Part shown: one piece after another, positions 4,345 through 5,366 of the stretch
Position numbering within the stretch: position 1 is the stretch's first letter
Layout: each line of letters opens with the position of its first letter
NCBI GenBank assembly: GCA_051008895.1
Contig: JBPCXI010000192.1
Coordinates: 1 to 5,366 of the forward strand
Direction: 5' to 3'
Origin: SMWD01 sp051008895
GTDB taxonomy: Bacteria; Pseudomonadota; Gammaproteobacteria; Steroidobacterales; GCA-2729495
Length of the DNA stretch: 5,366 nucleotides
The notes under the pieces: model-generated
The model's database searches: none
What the model was told of the DNA's origin: nothing
The model's input: only the letters and a program-made list of their open reading frames with translations
Made by a program: the position numbers and the translations under genes

Positions 4345-5366
4345 ATGAAATTATCGGTCATTCTGTGGGGCATTCCGCAGTCGATGCGCGCTTGCGCAGC
4401 CGTGTTCCCCAAGTTCGCGGAACGCCTGCGAGAGCGTGACGCCATCGCGCAGTTTCAGCTCAAGGACAAACCGAGGGGCCGCTGGGTTCAGGTCAGGAAC
4501 GGCAAGATCACGACCGGGAACGGAATCCACGCGAACCCGGATTTCACGATCTTCTTCAAGAACGCGAAGATCGCGTCGAGTTTCCTGACGCCGCCGTTCA
4601 ACCAGCTCGAGCGGATCGACGCCGCGAAGAATTTCAAGCTCACGATGCAGGGCCCGGACGAACTGGTCGTCTGGTTCATGCACCTGTTGGGCAGTATGGA
4701 GTCGTATACCTGGACGTCCGGCACCGACATGGGCAACGGCGTCACCCGGTATACCAATGGCACCAACGGCGGTCCGATTTTCGTCTACGTAAAAGATGGC
4801 AAGATCGTCCGTACCACGCCGATGGATCTCGACGAAGACGATGCGGGCTCCTACACGATCGAGGCGCGCGGCAAAAAATTTACGCCACCGCGCCGCACGA
4901 CGCTGGCCGCGCACGGCCAGTGTCAGAAGTCGATGGTGTATTCGAAGAACCGCATCCTGAAGCCGATGAAGCGGGTCGACTTCGATCCGCATGGCGACCG
5001 CAATATCCAGAACCGCGGCAAGTCCGAGTTCGTCGAGATCAGCTGGGAAGAGGCGCTCGACATCGTGTCAGGGGAGATCAAGCGCTGCAAGGCGGTCGGT
5101 CCCGGTGCGATTGCGGTCGCCAACGGTTCGCATCACCAGTGGGGCAACCTCGGCCATTACCTCAGTGCCTTCAATCGTTTCTGGAACCTGGTCGGCGTGA
5201 CGAAGCTGATGCACAGCCCCGACAGCTGGGAAGGCTGGTTCTGGGGCGCCCAGCATCACTGGGGCAACAGCATGAGGCTCGGCGCCGCCGAACCTTACGG
5301 CACGGTCGAGGACTGCCTGAAGGAAGCGGACATGATGGTGTTCTGGTCGAGCGACCCGGACGCGAC
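4345..5366 (+). CDS. SCP2-like domain fused to AthL-like (pyrogallol-phloroglucinol transhydroxylase family) molybdopterin enzyme, C-terminus off window
   Basis: The frame is open for 340 codons to the right edge. Residues 1 to about 128 look like an SCP2 domain: WVQVRNGKIT, a DFTIFFKN strand (66-73), AAKNFKLTMQGP (93-104) and LVVWFMHLLG (107-116). From M129 it follows the start of the AthL large subunit: GGPIFVYVKDGKIVR (142-156), TPMDLD, IEARGKKFTPPRRT (172-185), PMKRVDFDP. AthL transfers hydroxyl groups between phenols at a bis-pterin Mo site. Its catalytic His144, Asp174 and Mo-ligand Ser175 correspond to H263 (GSHHQWGN), D293 and S294 (SPDSWEGW). No Cys motif for an N-terminal Fe-S cluster is present (only C193 lies in the AthL start region), as in AthL, whose clusters sit in the small subunit. 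There is no twin-arginine signal, so it is cytoplasmic. AthL is about 875 residues, so most of the enzyme is missing. Family is confident; substrate is not, because the SCP2 fusion suggests a hydrophobic ligand. Confidence 0.9.
   Translation, partial: MKLSVILWGIPQSMRACAAVFPKFAERLRERDAIAQFQLKDKPRGRWVQVRNGKITTGNGIHANPDFTIFFKNAKIASSFLTPPFNQLERIDAAKNFKLTMQGPDELVVWFMHLLGSMESYTWTSGTDMGNGVTRYTNGTNGGPIFVYVKDGKIVRTTPMDLDEDDAGSYTIEARGKKFTPPRRTTLAAHGQCQKSMVYSKNRILKPMKRVDFDPHGDRNIQNRGKSEFVEISWEEALDIVSGEIKRCKAVGPGAIAVANGSHHQWGNLGHYLSAFNRFWNLVGVTKLMHSPDSWEGWFWGAQHHWGNSMRLGAAEPYGTVEDCLKEADMMVFWSSDPDA

Noticed and set aside
3222..4445. A 407-codon minus-strand open frame antisense to the second VOC gene
   Set aside because: Its translation is Arg/Ala/Asp-rich with no recognisable fold, and it lies opposite a frame with clear VOC motifs. 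Long antisense frames are expected in GC-rich DNA.
4729..4731. Internal ATG at the AthL homology boundary as the true start of a separate molybdoenzyme gene
   Set aside because: No ribosome binding site precedes it, no stop separates it from the upstream domain, and the strong site at 4332-4338 fits the earlier ATG. It remains only a low-probability internal start.
4351..4992. A 213-codon minus-strand frame opposite the molybdoenzyme start
   Set aside because: The plus strand here encodes well-conserved SCP2-like and AthL-like sequence with a strong ribosome binding site; the antisense product has no recognisable motif.

Overview
The window looks like a GC-rich Gram-negative chromosome fragment, most plausibly from an environmental proteobacterium (gammaproteobacterial affinity is my guess). 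It carries a TonB-dependent outer-membrane receptor, which requires an outer membrane, and the coding frames use GC-rich codons throughout. No RNA gene, mobile element or CRISPR array is visible. There are five genes. Two point left (minus strand, bases 1-1993) and three point right (plus strand, 2143-5366). They diverge from a 149-bp intergenic region.

Left arm: a small exported cysteine-rich protein (1595-1993) lies upstream of a TonB-dependent receptor (1-1520, C-terminal third cut off by the window edge). The receptor resembles the OprC/NosA copper-receptor group, and the small protein has a signal peptide followed by clustered Cys, His and Met. Together they look like a metal (probably copper) acquisition or handling unit. 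A perfect 8-bp-stem hairpin sits between them.

Right arm: two tandem, diverged paralogues of the VOC (glyoxalase / extradiol dioxygenase) superfamily (2143-3063 and 3150-4145) precede the first 340 codons of a large molybdopterin enzyme (4345 to the edge). That enzyme is the most notable object here. Residues from about 129 match the start of pyrogallol-phloroglucinol transhydroxylase large subunit (AthL; DMSO-reductase superfamily), keeping the His, Asp and Mo-ligand Ser of that active site. The first ~128 residues form an extra SCP2-like (sterol-carrier, hydrophobic-ligand-binding) domain that AthL lacks. The VOC proteins keep the two-domain architecture but appear to lack the first metal-binding His, so they are unlikely to be ordinary ring-cleavage dioxygenases.

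Working model (inference): the right arm is the start of a catabolic cluster in which an SCP2-fused, transhydroxylase-like Mo/W enzyme acts on a hydrophobic phenolic, polyphenolic or other cyclic compound, with two VOC proteins as partner isomerases, lyases or binding proteins. An AthS-like iron-sulfur subunit would be expected just beyond the right edge. Candidate control elements are a 29-bp inverted repeat overlapping the predicted promoter of the first VOC gene, a very short or absent 5' leader for that gene, and a GC-rich hairpin plus a 199-bp leader before the molybdoenzyme.
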